From contig NZ_JAALFC010000004.1 in assembly GCF_011058155.1 (NCBI RefSeq), forward strand, positions 116,407-180,406: a DNA stretch of 64,000 nt. The letters are read 5' to 3'. This stretch comes from Litoribacterium kuwaitense (GTDB taxonomy: Bacteria; Bacillota; Bacilli; Bacillales; DSM-28697). The position numbers and the translations under genes were made by a program. Positions 26,646 through 36,297 of the stretch are shown piece after piece; position 1 is the stretch's first letter, and every line of letters starts with the position of its first letter. The notes beneath the pieces were generated by a model. It had not been told where the DNA came from. It saw nothing but the letters and a program-made list of their open reading frames with translations, and did no database searches.

Positions 26646-28419
26646 GACGATACACCTCCCCTTCGATCACTAAGACAATTAAACCTAAAGCGATGAGCCA
26701 TGGCCATAATGCATAACGCCCTTCAGCCTCAGCTTTCTCCTGCATCCCATCAGAAGCTGCACTCATCTCTTCTGTAGTAAACTGCGACTCCTCCAGCGGC
26801 ATATGTACAGCAAAGTGAATGAGCTCATCGCCACTTTGGAGCTTGTATAAACCGGGCTGTTCAGGCGCAATGATTTGTTCAGACTCACCTTCTAAAGATA
26901 CTCGCTCATCGCCAGCTTCATCGACGATCGATTTTGCTTGGGTAACAAATGATGGCAACGACATTGCCTCACCTGGTGTTGTATAGCCAAGATGCGTTTC
27001 CTGCACTTGAAGTGTTTCGTAGGCATTATAGAAAAAGATCGGAAAACTCGGTAGCAAGGGCCAGTTGCTGTCGTGGATGTCAAAGGTAAGGACGACAACC
27101 GGGTCTCCTTGATACTGTCCGGACAAAATTAAAGGAATCTCGCCACTCTCCAAAACGGGTGTCAACTCAGCGTCAGCCTCCGAACGGCTCGCCTGATCAA
27201 TGTAAATGTTCTCTGTCGACAGGTACGACATGAGTGCATTCGTATCACTACGTGTAAGTGGTCCTTCTAATGATTCAGGTTCTTCGAGCTGAAATGGCCC
27301 ACCTTCCTGAGCAAAAATAATTTTGGGTCCGTCAGGCCATGAGCTTTCATCCGCTTCCGCAACGACAGTTAAGCCTCGTCTGTCGACCATCGAGGTCGCT
27401 TCATTTGCGGACTGTAATTGAATAACCTCATGTCCTAGCTGTTGATAAACCTTCTCTACAAAATAAGGAACGTCGCCCATAAAATAGACCGGACCAGCAC
27501 CTTCATCTCCTAAAAAAGCAAAACGGGCATTATCTTCAGGAAGCATATCGCCTTCAAAAACGATTTCCGCTTTATAATATAAGGCTTGCGGCACCGTAGA
27601 CAGTGTGACTGTTGTCGGCTTCTCACCAGACACAGACACCGGTTGATCATAAAATAGCTCGTCCTCGGCAAATACGCGCAACTGGCCGTTCAATTCTTGC
27701 CGACCCGTTTGACGTAGATTGACGACACCACCGATGTCTTGACCTTCCCTACGAACACCAAATGCTGATACATAAGCATTGGCTTGGGCTTGGTTTTCGA
27801 CAGAATGAAATACAACCGTCTCACTGTCGCCGCTTTGAGCTACATCACTAAAGACGTGAATGGAGGACGGCATGCGTGACGATAGCGCTTCAGCCAGCTT
27901 CAATGCTTCTTGAATGTGATCCCCGGTATACGTCAGCTTGGCTTCATCTAAAGCTTTATTTATTTTTCCTTTCGCAGTCTCTCCCTGTAAAGCGATTGCT
28001 GGCTGCGGTCCAGTAAGAAGCAAAGTCACTTGCTGGGTTGCGTTTTTTTTCGAAACGACATCCTTTGCCTGCTGAATCGCTTCATGAAACGTATTTGCAT
28101 CGTCACCATGACTAGCCGCCATAGATCCAGACGTATCGAGTACAACAATAATTTGCTCACCCTTTATGCCTTCTGTATACAAATACGGTTGTATCATTGC
28201 CCCAATGAGAAGACTCAAAATAATCAGCTGCAGCAAGAGAAGCCAATGCCGCTGCATTCTTTTGTACCAACGCGTTGCCTGATACTCCTCCATCACTTGT
28301 TCCCATAATAAATTGCTCGATATCGTTAAAGGCACATACTGGCGACGAAAAAAGTAGAGAAGGATGACACCTATGAGAAAAATACTTAATGATAAAAACC
28401 AAGGTGCAGTGATACCCAT
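26635..28419 (-). CDS. BatA/VWA-type membrane protein
   Basis: A 594-residue protein. The N-terminus has the BatA-type pair of membrane segments (PWFLSLSIFLIGVILLYFF and WLLLLQLIILSLLIGAM). A VWA domain with the metal-site motif DTSGSMAAS near residue 94 follows, then a long beta-rich region (about 230-560) and a final membrane segment (YALWPWLIALGLIVLVI). Such proteins are usually encoded with MoxR and DUF58 genes, as here. It starts 11 bases after the DUF58 stop, and its end overlaps the next gene. Function is inferred from context only. Confidence 0.85.
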   Translation of the reverse strand: MGITAPWFLSLSIFLIGVILLYFFRRQYVPLTISSNLLWEQVMEEYQATRWYKRMQRHWLLLLQLIILSLLIGAMIQPYLYTEGIKGEQIIVVLDTSGSMAASHGDDANTFHEAIQQAKDVVSKKNATQQVTLLLTGPQPAIALQGETAKGKINKALDEAKLTYTGDHIQEALKLAEALSSRMPSSIHVFSDVAQSGDSETVVFHSVENQAQANAYVSAFGVRREGQDIGGVVNLRQTGRQELNGQLRVFAEDELFYDQPVSVSGEKPTTVTLSTVPQALYYKAEIVFEGDMLPEDNARFAFLGDEGAGPVYFMGDVPYFVEKVYQQLGHEVIQLQSANEATSMVDRRGLTVVAEADESSWPDGPKIIFAQEGGPFQLEEPESLEGPLTRSDTNALMSYLSTENIYIDQASRSEADAELTPVLESGEIPLILSGQYQGDPVVVLTFDIHDSNWPLLPSFPIFFYNAYETLQVQETHLGYTTPGEAMSLPSFVTQAKSIVDEAGDERVSLEGESEQIIAPEQPGLYKLQSGDELIHFAVHMPLEESQFTTEEMSAASDGMQEKAEAEGRYALWPWLIALGLIVLVIEGEVYRRGI

Positions 28420-28430
28420 CTAATCCCCCC

Positions 28431-29306
28431 TTACTTGACCCAGCCTTGCTTAACCATCGCTTCAAGAACGATTTGCTCAACCGACATATCTGTCGACACA
28501 CTGAGCCATCCCATCCCTCGTTGCAAAGCAAACTGCTGTAATGTTCCACTGTGATCCTTAAGCTTTTGTTCATATTTCCGAATGATGCGTTCATGCATAC
28601 TCACTTGAACATCGTTAGACGTTTCTACGTCGATAAGCCGGACATCGCCATCATAGGCCGGAGTTACCTCCGAGCTCGAGAGGAGCTGAAGCAGCCACAC
28701 ATCAGAGCGATGGTGAAGTTTGCGGAGAGCATGAAGCATTGGCTCAACCGGCTCAAGGAAATCACTACAGACGATGCTTAACGACGTTTTCGGGAGCGTT
28801 GTCTTTGCTAAACCTTCGGCAAACGTTTGCTGACTACTTTCGACGCCCTCCAAATAGCTTAATAAATTCGCCGCATGCCCACCGCCTTTTTTTAAAAGCC
28901 ACGGCCGCGTCGAAGAGCCGACAGGAATCAGACTAAACCGATCCTCGCCTAATAAACTGACACACCCTAAGGCACCAGCAATCTGCTTGAGGCGTAGCCA
29001 TTTTTCTGCGTCATGCGCCATTGATAAGCTCGCATCAAGGTAGAGGACGACAGACAGCTCTCGCTGATCGAGAAACTGCTTAATATAATGCTTGTTCGTA
29101 CGTGCGTAGACATTCCAATCCATTTGTCTCACGTCGTCGCCTGGATGATACTCGCGAAAATCGGCAAAATCTAAAGATTGTCCGGCTGAGCGTGACTTTC
29201 TTTTCCCAGAATGAAAGCCTGTTTTCACTGCATTTGGTTGGATTACTTTGCGTCGCAGCTTTTTTTGAAACGCCGCGGAGATCAGCGTTTTACTCTGATC
29301 TCTCAT
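28431..29306 (-). CDS. DUF58 domain protein
   Basis: A 291-residue cytosolic protein. The DUF58 signature FREYHPGDDVRQMDW (about 49-63) is followed by NVYARTNKHYIKQF and a VWA-like core with LDASLSMA. DUF58 proteins are regular companions of MoxR ATPases and VWA proteins; they are thought to act as adaptors, but the mechanism is unsettled. The ATG overlaps the moxR stop by four bases, which points to coupled translation. Confidence 0.9.
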   Translation of the reverse strand: MRDQSKTLISAAFQKKLRRKVIQPNAVKTGFHSGKRKSRSAGQSLDFADFREYHPGDDVRQMDWNVYARTNKHYIKQFLDQRELSVVLYLDASLSMAHDAEKWLRLKQIAGALGCVSLLGEDRFSLIPVGSSTRPWLLKKGGGHAANLLSYLEGVESSQQTFAEGLAKTTLPKTSLSIVCSDFLEPVEPMLHALRKLHHRSDVWLLQLLSSSEVTPAYDGDVRLIDVETSNDVQVSMHERIIRKYEQKLKDHSGTLQQFALQRGMGWLSVSTDMSVEQIVLEAMVKQGWVK

Positions 29307-30310
29307 CGCGCCAGCACAACCTCTTTCGTCGCTCTTAAAACGTCATCAATCATGTCATCAATTGTCAGGCTTTCAGTTTCTCCTTCAAAATTTAACAGTA
29401 GACGATGACGCAAGACTGGATGCGCGACCATATCAATGTCTCCTGTTGACATATGATACCGTCCTTCCATGAATGCCCTCGCTTTAGCAATTTGAATTAA
29501 GCTCTGTAGCCCGCGCGGACCCGCACCGAACTGAATATACTTTTTCACGCTCGAAGGTGCTGTTTCTTCATCCACTTGTGTTGCGGCGATTAAATGAATG
29601 GCATAGTCGAGCACATCATCACCGACAAGGACTTGCCGTACACAACGTTGCGCCTCCAATAGTTGCTCACCATTCATCATCTTAGAAATCTCGGAACGCT
29701 CATGCAGAACAGTACGTTTAACCATTTCCTTCAAGTGCGCTTTTGACGGGGACTCCATCAATACTTTACAAAGAAAGCGGTCCATTTGCGCCTCCGGTAA
29801 AGGGTATGTTCCCTCAAGGTCGACTGGGTTTTGTGTAGCAAGAACAAAAAACGGCACAGGCAATTGATGCGTCGTTCCCATGACTGTGACGGTTCTTTCT
29901 GCCATTGCTTCTAGTAACGCGCTCTGTGTTTTCGGTGTTGCACGGTTAATTTCATCGGCGAGCAGTAACTGCGAAAACACTGGACCTTGATGAAAAGTAA
30001 ATGACTGCCTCCCTGCATCATCCGGTTGAATCATCATCGTACCGGTAATATCAGAAGGCATTAAATCTGGTGTAAATTGAATGCGCGAGAAGCTTAAATC
30101 CATGACTTCCGAAATGGTTTTTATCAGTACGGTTTTCCCTTGTCCAGGCATTCCTTCTAGCAAGGCATGTCCTTGCGAAAGAATTGTCCAAAGCACTTGA
30201 TCAATGACATTCTCTTGACCGACCATGACGGTTTGAATCGCTTCCTTTGTCTTTATCAGCTGCTGCCGCACAGCATTAAACCGTTGCTCTTCCTGCTCCA
30301 TCGTCATCAA
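29303..30310 (-). CDS. MoxR-family AAA+ ATPase
   Basis: A 335-residue ATPase with chaperone-like activity expected on VWA partners. Walker A is GMPGQGKT (near 52), Walker B LLADEINRA (near 117) with the sensor region FVLATQNPVDLEGTYPLPEAQMDRF, and the arginine-containing AAA lid follows (FGAGPRGLQSLIQIAKA). These match the MoxR proper subgroup. It starts one base after the previous gene's stop and overlaps the DUF58 gene by four. Confidence 0.94.
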   Translation of the reverse strand: MMTMEQEEQRFNAVRQQLIKTKEAIQTVMVGQENVIDQVLWTILSQGHALLEGMPGQGKTVLIKTISEVMDLSFSRIQFTPDLMPSDITGTMMIQPDDAGRQSFTFHQGPVFSQLLLADEINRATPKTQSALLEAMAERTVTVMGTTHQLPVPFFVLATQNPVDLEGTYPLPEAQMDRFLCKVLMESPSKAHLKEMVKRTVLHERSEISKMMNGEQLLEAQRCVRQVLVGDDVLDYAIHLIAATQVDEETAPSSVKKYIQFGAGPRGLQSLIQIAKARAFMEGRYHMSTGDIDMVAHPVLRHRLLLNFEGETESLTIDDMIDDVLRATKEVVLAR

Positions 30311-31879
30311 TTATTCGTCTCCTTCTGGTCGTATTTCAGAAAAATACCCTTTCACCGCTTCCTCCAACTGAGGAGGAAGTGCTTGACGGTTCATACTATC
30401 TCTATACACCTGTTCATATGTCTCGTACATTTCTTCGTACGGTCGAACAGACCCTTTCGTTGCTGGGGCTCCTGGCGTCTGTTGGACTTCGCTGCCGCCC
30501 TCACCAAGCTCTCCTGTATCGACCTCCGTTTGTGAAGGTCCGTCCAACCTTTCAGGAAAGGTGAGCTCACCGATCTCAGTCGTCCCCTGACCGGCACCTT
30601 GACCTGAGCCTTGACCGGCACCACTGCCTGCGCCAGATCCACCGCTTCCTGAGCCTTGACCACTTCCGCTTCCTGAACCGCTACCTTCCCCACCTTCACC
30701 TGATGATCCGCTCTGACCTCCGCTCGTACCATTCGATCCTTGACTGTCACCGTCTCCGGTGCCTTGCGAAGGATCAACGGAAGATGATGGCGTCGGATCT
30801 CCTGAAAAAGCGAGCGATTCCGCACCCTCGAGTCCTGCAGCTGCCATTTGCTGTGACAACGATTGCGCAAGCGCTTGGACATCTGCTTGTAGCTGTCCTA
30901 CCTGTTTGGCAAGCTGAAGAGATGCCATTTGCTCAGCAAGCTGCTCTGCGATCGCCTTCAACTGATCTTCACTTAAAGAGGCAAAGGCGTCATTGGCAGC
31001 CTCGTTAGCCATTTGCGCCAACTGTGCTTTTTGTGCATCTGTCAACTCCGAAAAAGCATCTTGCAAAGACTGTAATTCTTTCGTTAATTCGTTCACCTGC
31101 TGTTGCTTAGCCTTGTCAACAAGCTCAGATAAACCGGCTTCAGCCAAGTCCTGCTGTTGCTTTTTTGCCTCTTCGGCGAGTTGTTCTTGTTCCTCACGAA
31201 GCGCATTAAGCTCTTTTTCAGCTTCCATGACATCAGACAGCGTCTCTTTAGCGGTCTGTTCTTTTCCAATTCGTTCGTTTAAGCGTTCTAGCGCCTCTTT
31301 TAACCGCTCATCGGGCAGCTCCTCTTCCAAAGTAGATACTTGCTCCTTTGCAGCCGCAGCCAAGCGCTGATGATCACTAGCTAAAGCAGCCTCACGCATC
31401 CCGTCGCTCGGAAAATAAAAGCTGAGCGCCGTACCGATCGTAGATACGAAAAGCATGGTTAGCGGACGCCAATCAAAGCGTGGTCGAGCTTTTTGCAGCA
31501 CTTGCGGCTTGACCTGCTTCATCGAACGGATCGCTTCTCGTCTCTGTAGCACTGCGATAAATGCATCGTCTTCAAGGTAATCAACAGCTGTCGTCACCGG
31601 ACGATCACTCGTTTCACCGTCATACACCCTCGCCGCTTGCTTTCGGTGTGGGCGTCGCTTCCAAGAAAACCACCCAACCACAAAAAATACGACGACTGTG
31701 CCAATGAGCCATAGCCATGTCCACGGCCAATCAGGAAATATTCGATAAACGACAGCACTTAAGAAAAACATACCGGCCAGTAAACCAAGAGCCCATTGAA
31801 CGAAGTGTACACTATGTCGCAGCCATAAACGCTTCTCTATCTCCTTAAGTAAATCATGAAATGCTTTTTTCTCTTCCAC
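30311..31879 (-). CDS. Coiled-coil membrane protein with a Gly/Ser-rich segment
   Basis: A 522-residue protein I cannot assign to a named family. Two membrane segments lie at about 26-46 and 54-72, a third near 137-155. A long coiled coil rich in Glu, Gln, Ala and Leu spans about 165-340. A low-complexity stretch (about 350-430) of Gly, Ser and Gln follows, then a conserved-looking tail RPYEEMYETYEQVYRDS...PPQLEEAVKGYFSEI. The tail resembles that of DUF4175-type proteins found beside MoxR/VWA genes. It overlaps the permease gene by 26 bases. I infer a scaffold or sensor for the system. Confidence 0.75.
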   Translation of the reverse strand: MEEKKAFHDLLKEIEKRLWLRHSVHFVQWALGLLAGMFFLSAVVYRIFPDWPWTWLWLIGTVVVFFVVGWFSWKRRPHRKQAARVYDGETSDRPVTTAVDYLEDDAFIAVLQRREAIRSMKQVKPQVLQKARPRFDWRPLTMLFVSTIGTALSFYFPSDGMREAALASDHQRLAAAAKEQVSTLEEELPDERLKEALERLNERIGKEQTAKETLSDVMEAEKELNALREEQEQLAEEAKKQQQDLAEAGLSELVDKAKQQQVNELTKELQSLQDAFSELTDAQKAQLAQMANEAANDAFASLSEDQLKAIAEQLAEQMASLQLAKQVGQLQADVQALAQSLSQQMAAAGLEGAESLAFSGDPTPSSSVDPSQGTGDGDSQGSNGTSGGQSGSSGEGGEGSGSGSGSGQGSGSGGSGAGSGAGQGSGQGAGQGTTEIGELTFPERLDGPSQTEVDTGELGEGGSEVQQTPGAPATKGSVRPYEEMYETYEQVYRDSMNRQALPPQLEEAVKGYFSEIRPEGDE

Positions 31880-32747
31880 CGCTCTCCCCCTTCCTCACTC
31901 GTCTTTTTCCTTGTTTCATATTTGGGCGAAGCTTTCTTATGGCGATGATCATCCCTGTTATAATGACCATAAAATAAACCGAGAAGAACAACAACCAGCT
32001 AGAGATTCCAGGCGATTGGTGACCAAATGTTATTATAATGTCGTCAATAAAGCCTACCCCCATCACTTCCAACAACATTAACGGAAAGCTAAGTGACGAA
32101 AAAATAAAAGGCGCCCACACCGTCTGCTGCTGTGAGACCTCAGCAAACGCCATGCTGACATACGTCAGAAAAACAGTTCCAACTGAAAAAGCAAACGTAA
32201 TGGCGTACGTCGTTATAATGGCTACGATCGTCCGGCGAATAAGCGCAGATACAGCGAGACCAACTGCCCCGATGGTCAGCATGATAAATAAATACATTAA
32301 AAAGGTTTGCGCCACCTCACCGAGTGATAAACCACCATATAAAAAGATAATGGCATAAATTGGTGCGGTCGAGAGCACAAGAAGAATCATATAAGCTAAA
32401 GACGCAAACAATTTTCCGATCACAATGCTCATAGAAGATTGGTTTGTGACGAGCAGCATTTGTAACGTCTGCCGCTCTCTTTCACCACTAATGACACCTG
32501 CGGTCAGCGCTGGGACGACAAACAATATGAGCCCAAGCTGAAACATCGACATCATAACAAACAACACGCGACCATTGTCTGGTTGATAAACGAGCGAAGA
32601 TTGTCCCTCATTCATTAAAGCTAAAATGGATAGCATTGACAATGATAAAATACCTGTATACAAACCCATGCCAATCGCACTTTTTCCTGAACGAAAGCGC
32701 AACTTTAATTCTTTTTGAAGGACTGGATTCATCCATAGCTGCTTCAT
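31854..32747 (-). CDS. ABC-2 type permease
   Basis: A 297-residue membrane protein with about six hydrophobic segments. The NPVLQKELKLRFRSGKSAIGM start and the GVISGERERQTLQMLLVTNQS loop are typical of ABC-2 permeases (NatB/CcmB-like). It pairs with the ATPase encoded immediately upstream, with a four-base overlap. The exported or sensed substrate is unknown; the operon context suggests a role in the cell envelope. Confidence 0.88.
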   Translation of the reverse strand: MKQLWMNPVLQKELKLRFRSGKSAIGMGLYTGILSLSMLSILALMNEGQSSLVYQPDNGRVLFVMMSMFQLGLILFVVPALTAGVISGERERQTLQMLLVTNQSSMSIVIGKLFASLAYMILLVLSTAPIYAIIFLYGGLSLGEVAQTFLMYLFIMLTIGAVGLAVSALIRRTIVAIITTYAITFAFSVGTVFLTYVSMAFAEVSQQQTVWAPFIFSSLSFPLMLLEVMGVGFIDDIIITFGHQSPGISSWLLFFSVYFMVIITGMIIAIRKLRPNMKQGKRRVRKGESGGREKSIS

Positions 32748-33676
32748 GAGGACAGGTCCACCTCCTTCGTAATTTCCATAAAGATTTCTTCAAGACCTGT
32801 TTCCGCTTCCTCAAATTGGACGACACTAATCTCTGAGGCAACCGCATCACGCAAAAGCTTCTCTTGATCTTCTAACGAGCCTTGAAACCCAAATATTAAG
32901 GTGTCATGCTCAACATCGACAGCAGAAGTGAGCGGTTGATCTTCAAAAAAGCGCATGGCTTTCTCTTGTTCCCTAATGACGCGTACTTTGAGAATACGTT
33001 TTGAATTTAACTGCTGACGGATGTCGTTAATGGAACCTTCCGCTTTTAACTCTCCTTGATCAATGACCCCGATCGAATCACACATTTCAGCGAGCTCAGG
33101 AAGAATGTGAGAGGAAATAATGATCGTTTTATTCATCGACTTTAATTCTTTCAAAATCTCTCTCATTTCAACACGTGCCCGCGGATCCAGCCCGGAAGCC
33201 GGTTCGTCCAAAATTAACACCTTTGGATCATGGATTAACGCTCTCGCTAGACAAAGCCTCTGCTTCATCCCACGTGACAGCAAATCAACGTACTCATCTT
33301 TTTTATGCGTCAAATTCACAAGCTCTAATAGCTGCGGTATCATCGCTTTTCGTTCGGATACAGAAAGATTGTACATTGCACCGTAAAAATCTAAATATTC
33401 GTCGGCTTTTAATTGATCGTAGACGCCGAAGAAGTCCGGCATATAGCCAATGACTTGACGAACTTTATTTGGAGATTGGACGACGTCATGACCATCGATA
33501 TGGGCGTGTCCTGACGTCGGGGTTAGCAGCGTGGCTAAAATTGAAAATGTCGTTGATTTTCCCGCACCATTCTGTCCGACAAAACCAAAAACCGAGCCTT
33601 CCTCGACGTGTAGATTTAATTCGTTTAAAGCGGTAAAACGACCATATCGCTTCGTAAGTTCATTGATTTCAATCAT
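32744..33676 (-). CDS. ABC transporter ATP-binding protein
   Basis: A 310-residue ATPase of the ABC-2 exporter type. Walker A GQNGAGKS (near 35), signature LSRGMKQRL (near 130), Walker B VLILDEPASGLDP (near 155) and the switch His in ISSHILPEL are all present. The extra C-terminal ~90 residues carry the usual accessory domain. It overlaps the upstream surface-protein gene by eight bases and the permease by four, so the three are certainly co-transcribed. Confidence 0.93.
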   Translation of the reverse strand: MIEINELTKRYGRFTALNELNLHVEEGSVFGFVGQNGAGKSTTFSILATLLTPTSGHAHIDGHDVVQSPNKVRQVIGYMPDFFGVYDQLKADEYLDFYGAMYNLSVSERKAMIPQLLELVNLTHKKDEYVDLLSRGMKQRLCLARALIHDPKVLILDEPASGLDPRARVEMREILKELKSMNKTIIISSHILPELAEMCDSIGVIDQGELKAEGSINDIRQQLNSKRILKVRVIREQEKAMRFFEDQPLTSAVDVEHDTLIFGFQGSLEDQEKLLRDAVASEISVVQFEEAETGLEEIFMEITKEVDLSS

Positions 33677-36017
33677 CTGAGGTGACTCCTTTCAATTGGA
33701 CTTCAGGAACACCGATATCCATTACGTGTTGATTTTCGATCATCATCAATATTTGCTGAGATTCAGATGACAAATAGTCTTCCGGATTCAATTCTCCCTC
33801 AGGAAGTGCTTCCCAAGTGTCCGTTGATACATTATAAATCTTAAACGCCTGAGGATGTTCACCAGGCCAAATTTGCAACGTCTCCCATTGCACCGAGTCG
33901 AGTGCTTCTCTATTCGGCAATTCATAAAAGAACTGAACTCGATCTCGATGCAGCACAATTCTTTTCCCTGCACCAAATTGGTCAATCGTGCCACCAGGTG
34001 GCCCCCCGTCCAATGACAACGTGTTGATGTAAAAAGCTTCTTGATTTAGCGTGACCTGTCCATCCGTTTTAATGTCGATATCAATGGGCTGCAAAAGTAC
34101 GTGTAATGCTCGTTCAACACGCCCATTCTCCATCTCGCTAAATAGTGGGTCGCGCACAAAAGAAACAAGCACTGGTCTATTATCAATAAAATGACTACTC
34201 TCATAAAAATCCATCAAATTAGATAGCGTTTCTTGATCTAGCTCATTTAAGGCTGTTTTATCTGGAATCATTTGACTGACCCGGCTCGGCGGATTCCAAA
34301 TAAGCTGCTCAGCCATCGGTGTACCGATGTCTTTCGTCTCTCCCTGACCGATTGCACCAAGCTGAACCAATTCTTGACCAGCAAATATGTAACTATCTTC
34401 TACTGAAAATGCTGTATTGTTTTGCAGGCTTCCTGTAAGCTGTCCATCTTCAAAGGTCAAATCGGCAGAAAATGATCCAGCATCAGGCAGATAAACATCG
34501 CCAACTGTGCTGTATATCGAGTAGTAATTGGTTTTTGGGAAAGTCATTGTCGACTCCCCAGGTCCATATCGAACCATTGACTGATTCGTTGGCTGGCTAG
34601 ACATCGTGATTGAATTGTTGCTTTCAAACGAAAACGCACCATGTACTCGATCATTTAATTCGACCGTATAAGCGCCGTCACGGCTCGACAAAAAGGAAAC
34701 TCCCATATTCCCTGTCGCTACGCCGTCTTCATGAAGTGTTAATAACGACACCTCATTGATTTTGGCACCCTTCCAATGATTTTGTACCCCAAGGAAGAAA
34801 ATCGTTAAGCTAAATGCAATGCCGACAGAAGGAATGATCCACCATAAATATCCACGACGATCGAGACGTTTTAAGATAAAATAACCAATTGGATATATTA
34901 GAGCAACGTATGCGAGAATAATAAGAACGAAGCCCCAAATGGGAATAAGGTTCGCTTGAAATTCGCTTGAAGCATTTTTCATGCTCCATTGCATATCCGC
35001 ATGATTTCGATAAGGGTCCGTAGGATTCTGTTGTAGCAAAGCATCATAAAATGCCGTTTTGTCGCTCCAACTTACAAAGGCTGGGTCGGATGGGGAAAAA
35101 GCGAGCTGTATAACACTCCCTTGACCGACCGTTTTTTTCGCACTTAAAATGAGCTCGCCTGTCGCCCCAGTTTTCTGAATAATCTCTGCACCGTCGGCTA
35201 ACGTGCTTTGATACACATCCATACGATCAAGAGGCATGCCGTTCTCTAAAACTTGTAATTTGGCATCACTCAACTGCATGTCAGATAAGGGCAAGTGTTT
35301 CGCAATCGGCTGCATTTTTTCAGCCAAAGTTGCATCTGCTCCGATAATGATTAAACCACCGTTATACAGCCATTGCTCCAACGCTTCCTGCTGTGAGTCA
35401 GACAACGTTGGTAAAGAAAAGCGATCAATAAGCAAGGCGTCAAACATTTCAAACCCTAAATGATCTTCTGGCACATCTTCCGGCTCCATCGTCAACGCTC
35501 TTCGTGACATTGCTTCTTGAGTGTCAATGCCTTCATACGTTTTTGATGATGATGAAAGCAATCCGAGCATGATCGTTGAGGGTTCAATCGGGCTCGTTTG
35601 TACTTGCTTATCCCCTGATAATTCGAGCCGCGCTCCTTCTTCCCACCCACCTTCATAAAAAAGAATCATGTCTTGTTGCTGCAATGACGGTGATCCGTTA
35701 TACCACAGATGATCCCCTGGAAGAGAGAGTGTGACATGCTTAGTACTCCCCGCAGGTAAATCAACCGCCTGAACAACATTTCCTAATTGGTCGTAATTAG
35801 CGGCGGCTTTAATAACGAGATCACCAGACACATCCTCGTCACTTTGATTTGAAATCGAGATATGTACTGGAAATCCTGTATCCCTTTTAACGTACCCGTC
35901 GATTCCTGCCTCTACCTCGATATGCAATGGTTCTTCGGCTTGAACAGGGTCAGCCCACCAGCTGCAGATCAACAAGACAAAGGTAAAAACCCATGTCCAC
36001 TGATACCGTTTTTTCAT
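33669..36017 (-). CDS. Large exported membrane protein, first gene of the MoxR/VWA operon
   Basis: A 782-residue protein. An N-terminal signal peptide (WTWVFTFVLLICSWWADPVQAE) leads to a beta-rich extracellular region. A Rossmann/glutamine-amidotransferase-like segment (YNGGLIIIGADATLAEKM) lies near 230. Two close membrane segments at about 360-410 follow (FVLIILAYVALIYPIGYFIL; IIPSVGIAFSLTIFFLGV), then a second large extracellular region. The layout resembles membrane proteins found beside ABC-2 and MoxR genes (a DUF7408-like protein is possible). GGAGGG before ATG 36017 fixes the start. The function is not known. Confidence 0.78.
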   Translation of the reverse strand: MKKRYQWTWVFTFVLLICSWWADPVQAEEPLHIEVEAGIDGYVKRDTGFPVHISISNQSDEDVSGDLVIKAAANYDQLGNVVQAVDLPAGSTKHVTLSLPGDHLWYNGSPSLQQQDMILFYEGGWEEGARLELSGDKQVQTSPIEPSTIMLGLLSSSSKTYEGIDTQEAMSRRALTMEPEDVPEDHLGFEMFDALLIDRFSLPTLSDSQQEALEQWLYNGGLIIIGADATLAEKMQPIAKHLPLSDMQLSDAKLQVLENGMPLDRMDVYQSTLADGAEIIQKTGATGELILSAKKTVGQGSVIQLAFSPSDPAFVSWSDKTAFYDALLQQNPTDPYRNHADMQWSMKNASSEFQANLIPIWGFVLIILAYVALIYPIGYFILKRLDRRGYLWWIIPSVGIAFSLTIFFLGVQNHWKGAKINEVSLLTLHEDGVATGNMGVSFLSSRDGAYTVELNDRVHGAFSFESNNSITMSSQPTNQSMVRYGPGESTMTFPKTNYYSIYSTVGDVYLPDAGSFSADLTFEDGQLTGSLQNNTAFSVEDSYIFAGQELVQLGAIGQGETKDIGTPMAEQLIWNPPSRVSQMIPDKTALNELDQETLSNLMDFYESSHFIDNRPVLVSFVRDPLFSEMENGRVERALHVLLQPIDIDIKTDGQVTLNQEAFYINTLSLDGGPPGGTIDQFGAGKRIVLHRDRVQFFYELPNREALDSVQWETLQIWPGEHPQAFKIYNVSTDTWEALPEGELNPEDYLSSESQQILMMIENQHVMDIGVPEVQLKGVTSDD

Positions 36018-36297
36018 TATGTTTCCCTCCATCATCCTCTAACGCAATATGTAGTACTACTTGGATAGACGAACCATTTTTCCAATACTATACGAAAAAC
36101 ATCTTCATAACTTTGAAAAGTCGCCTTGAAAACCAGTGTCAAATTGACGTCCAACCCTTTTACAACGTCATTCCCAATGATACCATAAAAATCCTAGCAG
36201 CTGACTTTCCTTTCCATACAAAAAACCTCGGAAAAAGAAAGTATGTTCCTTTTTCTGAGGTTAAAAACATTGGACATGATGCCTTTTTTTACTTCTA
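36018..36297. other. Promoter region of the MoxR/VWA operon
   Basis: This 280-base gap should hold the operon promoter for minus-strand transcription and the terminator of the upstream C45 gene (36220-36262). I could not settle on a convincing -35/-10 pair and see no small gene. Confidence 0.5.
36220..36262 (-). terminator. Terminator of the pepF / C45 unit
   Basis: AACCTCGGAAAAAG (36224-36237) pairs with CTTTTTCTGAGGTT (36249-36262) with one mismatch. An A run on the left gives the minus-strand U-tract. Confidence 0.88.

Noticed and set aside
30580..30720. A possible DNA microsatellite
   Set aside because: The repeats follow the codon phase and encode the Gly/Ser-rich segment of a real protein, so this is low-complexity coding sequence.
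30993..31370. A long plus-strand frame inside the coiled-coil gene of the MoxR/VWA operon
   Set aside because: It is antisense to a clear coding sequence; its Ser/Cys-rich product is the mirror of Ala/Glu/Gln-rich codons, and there is no ribosome site.
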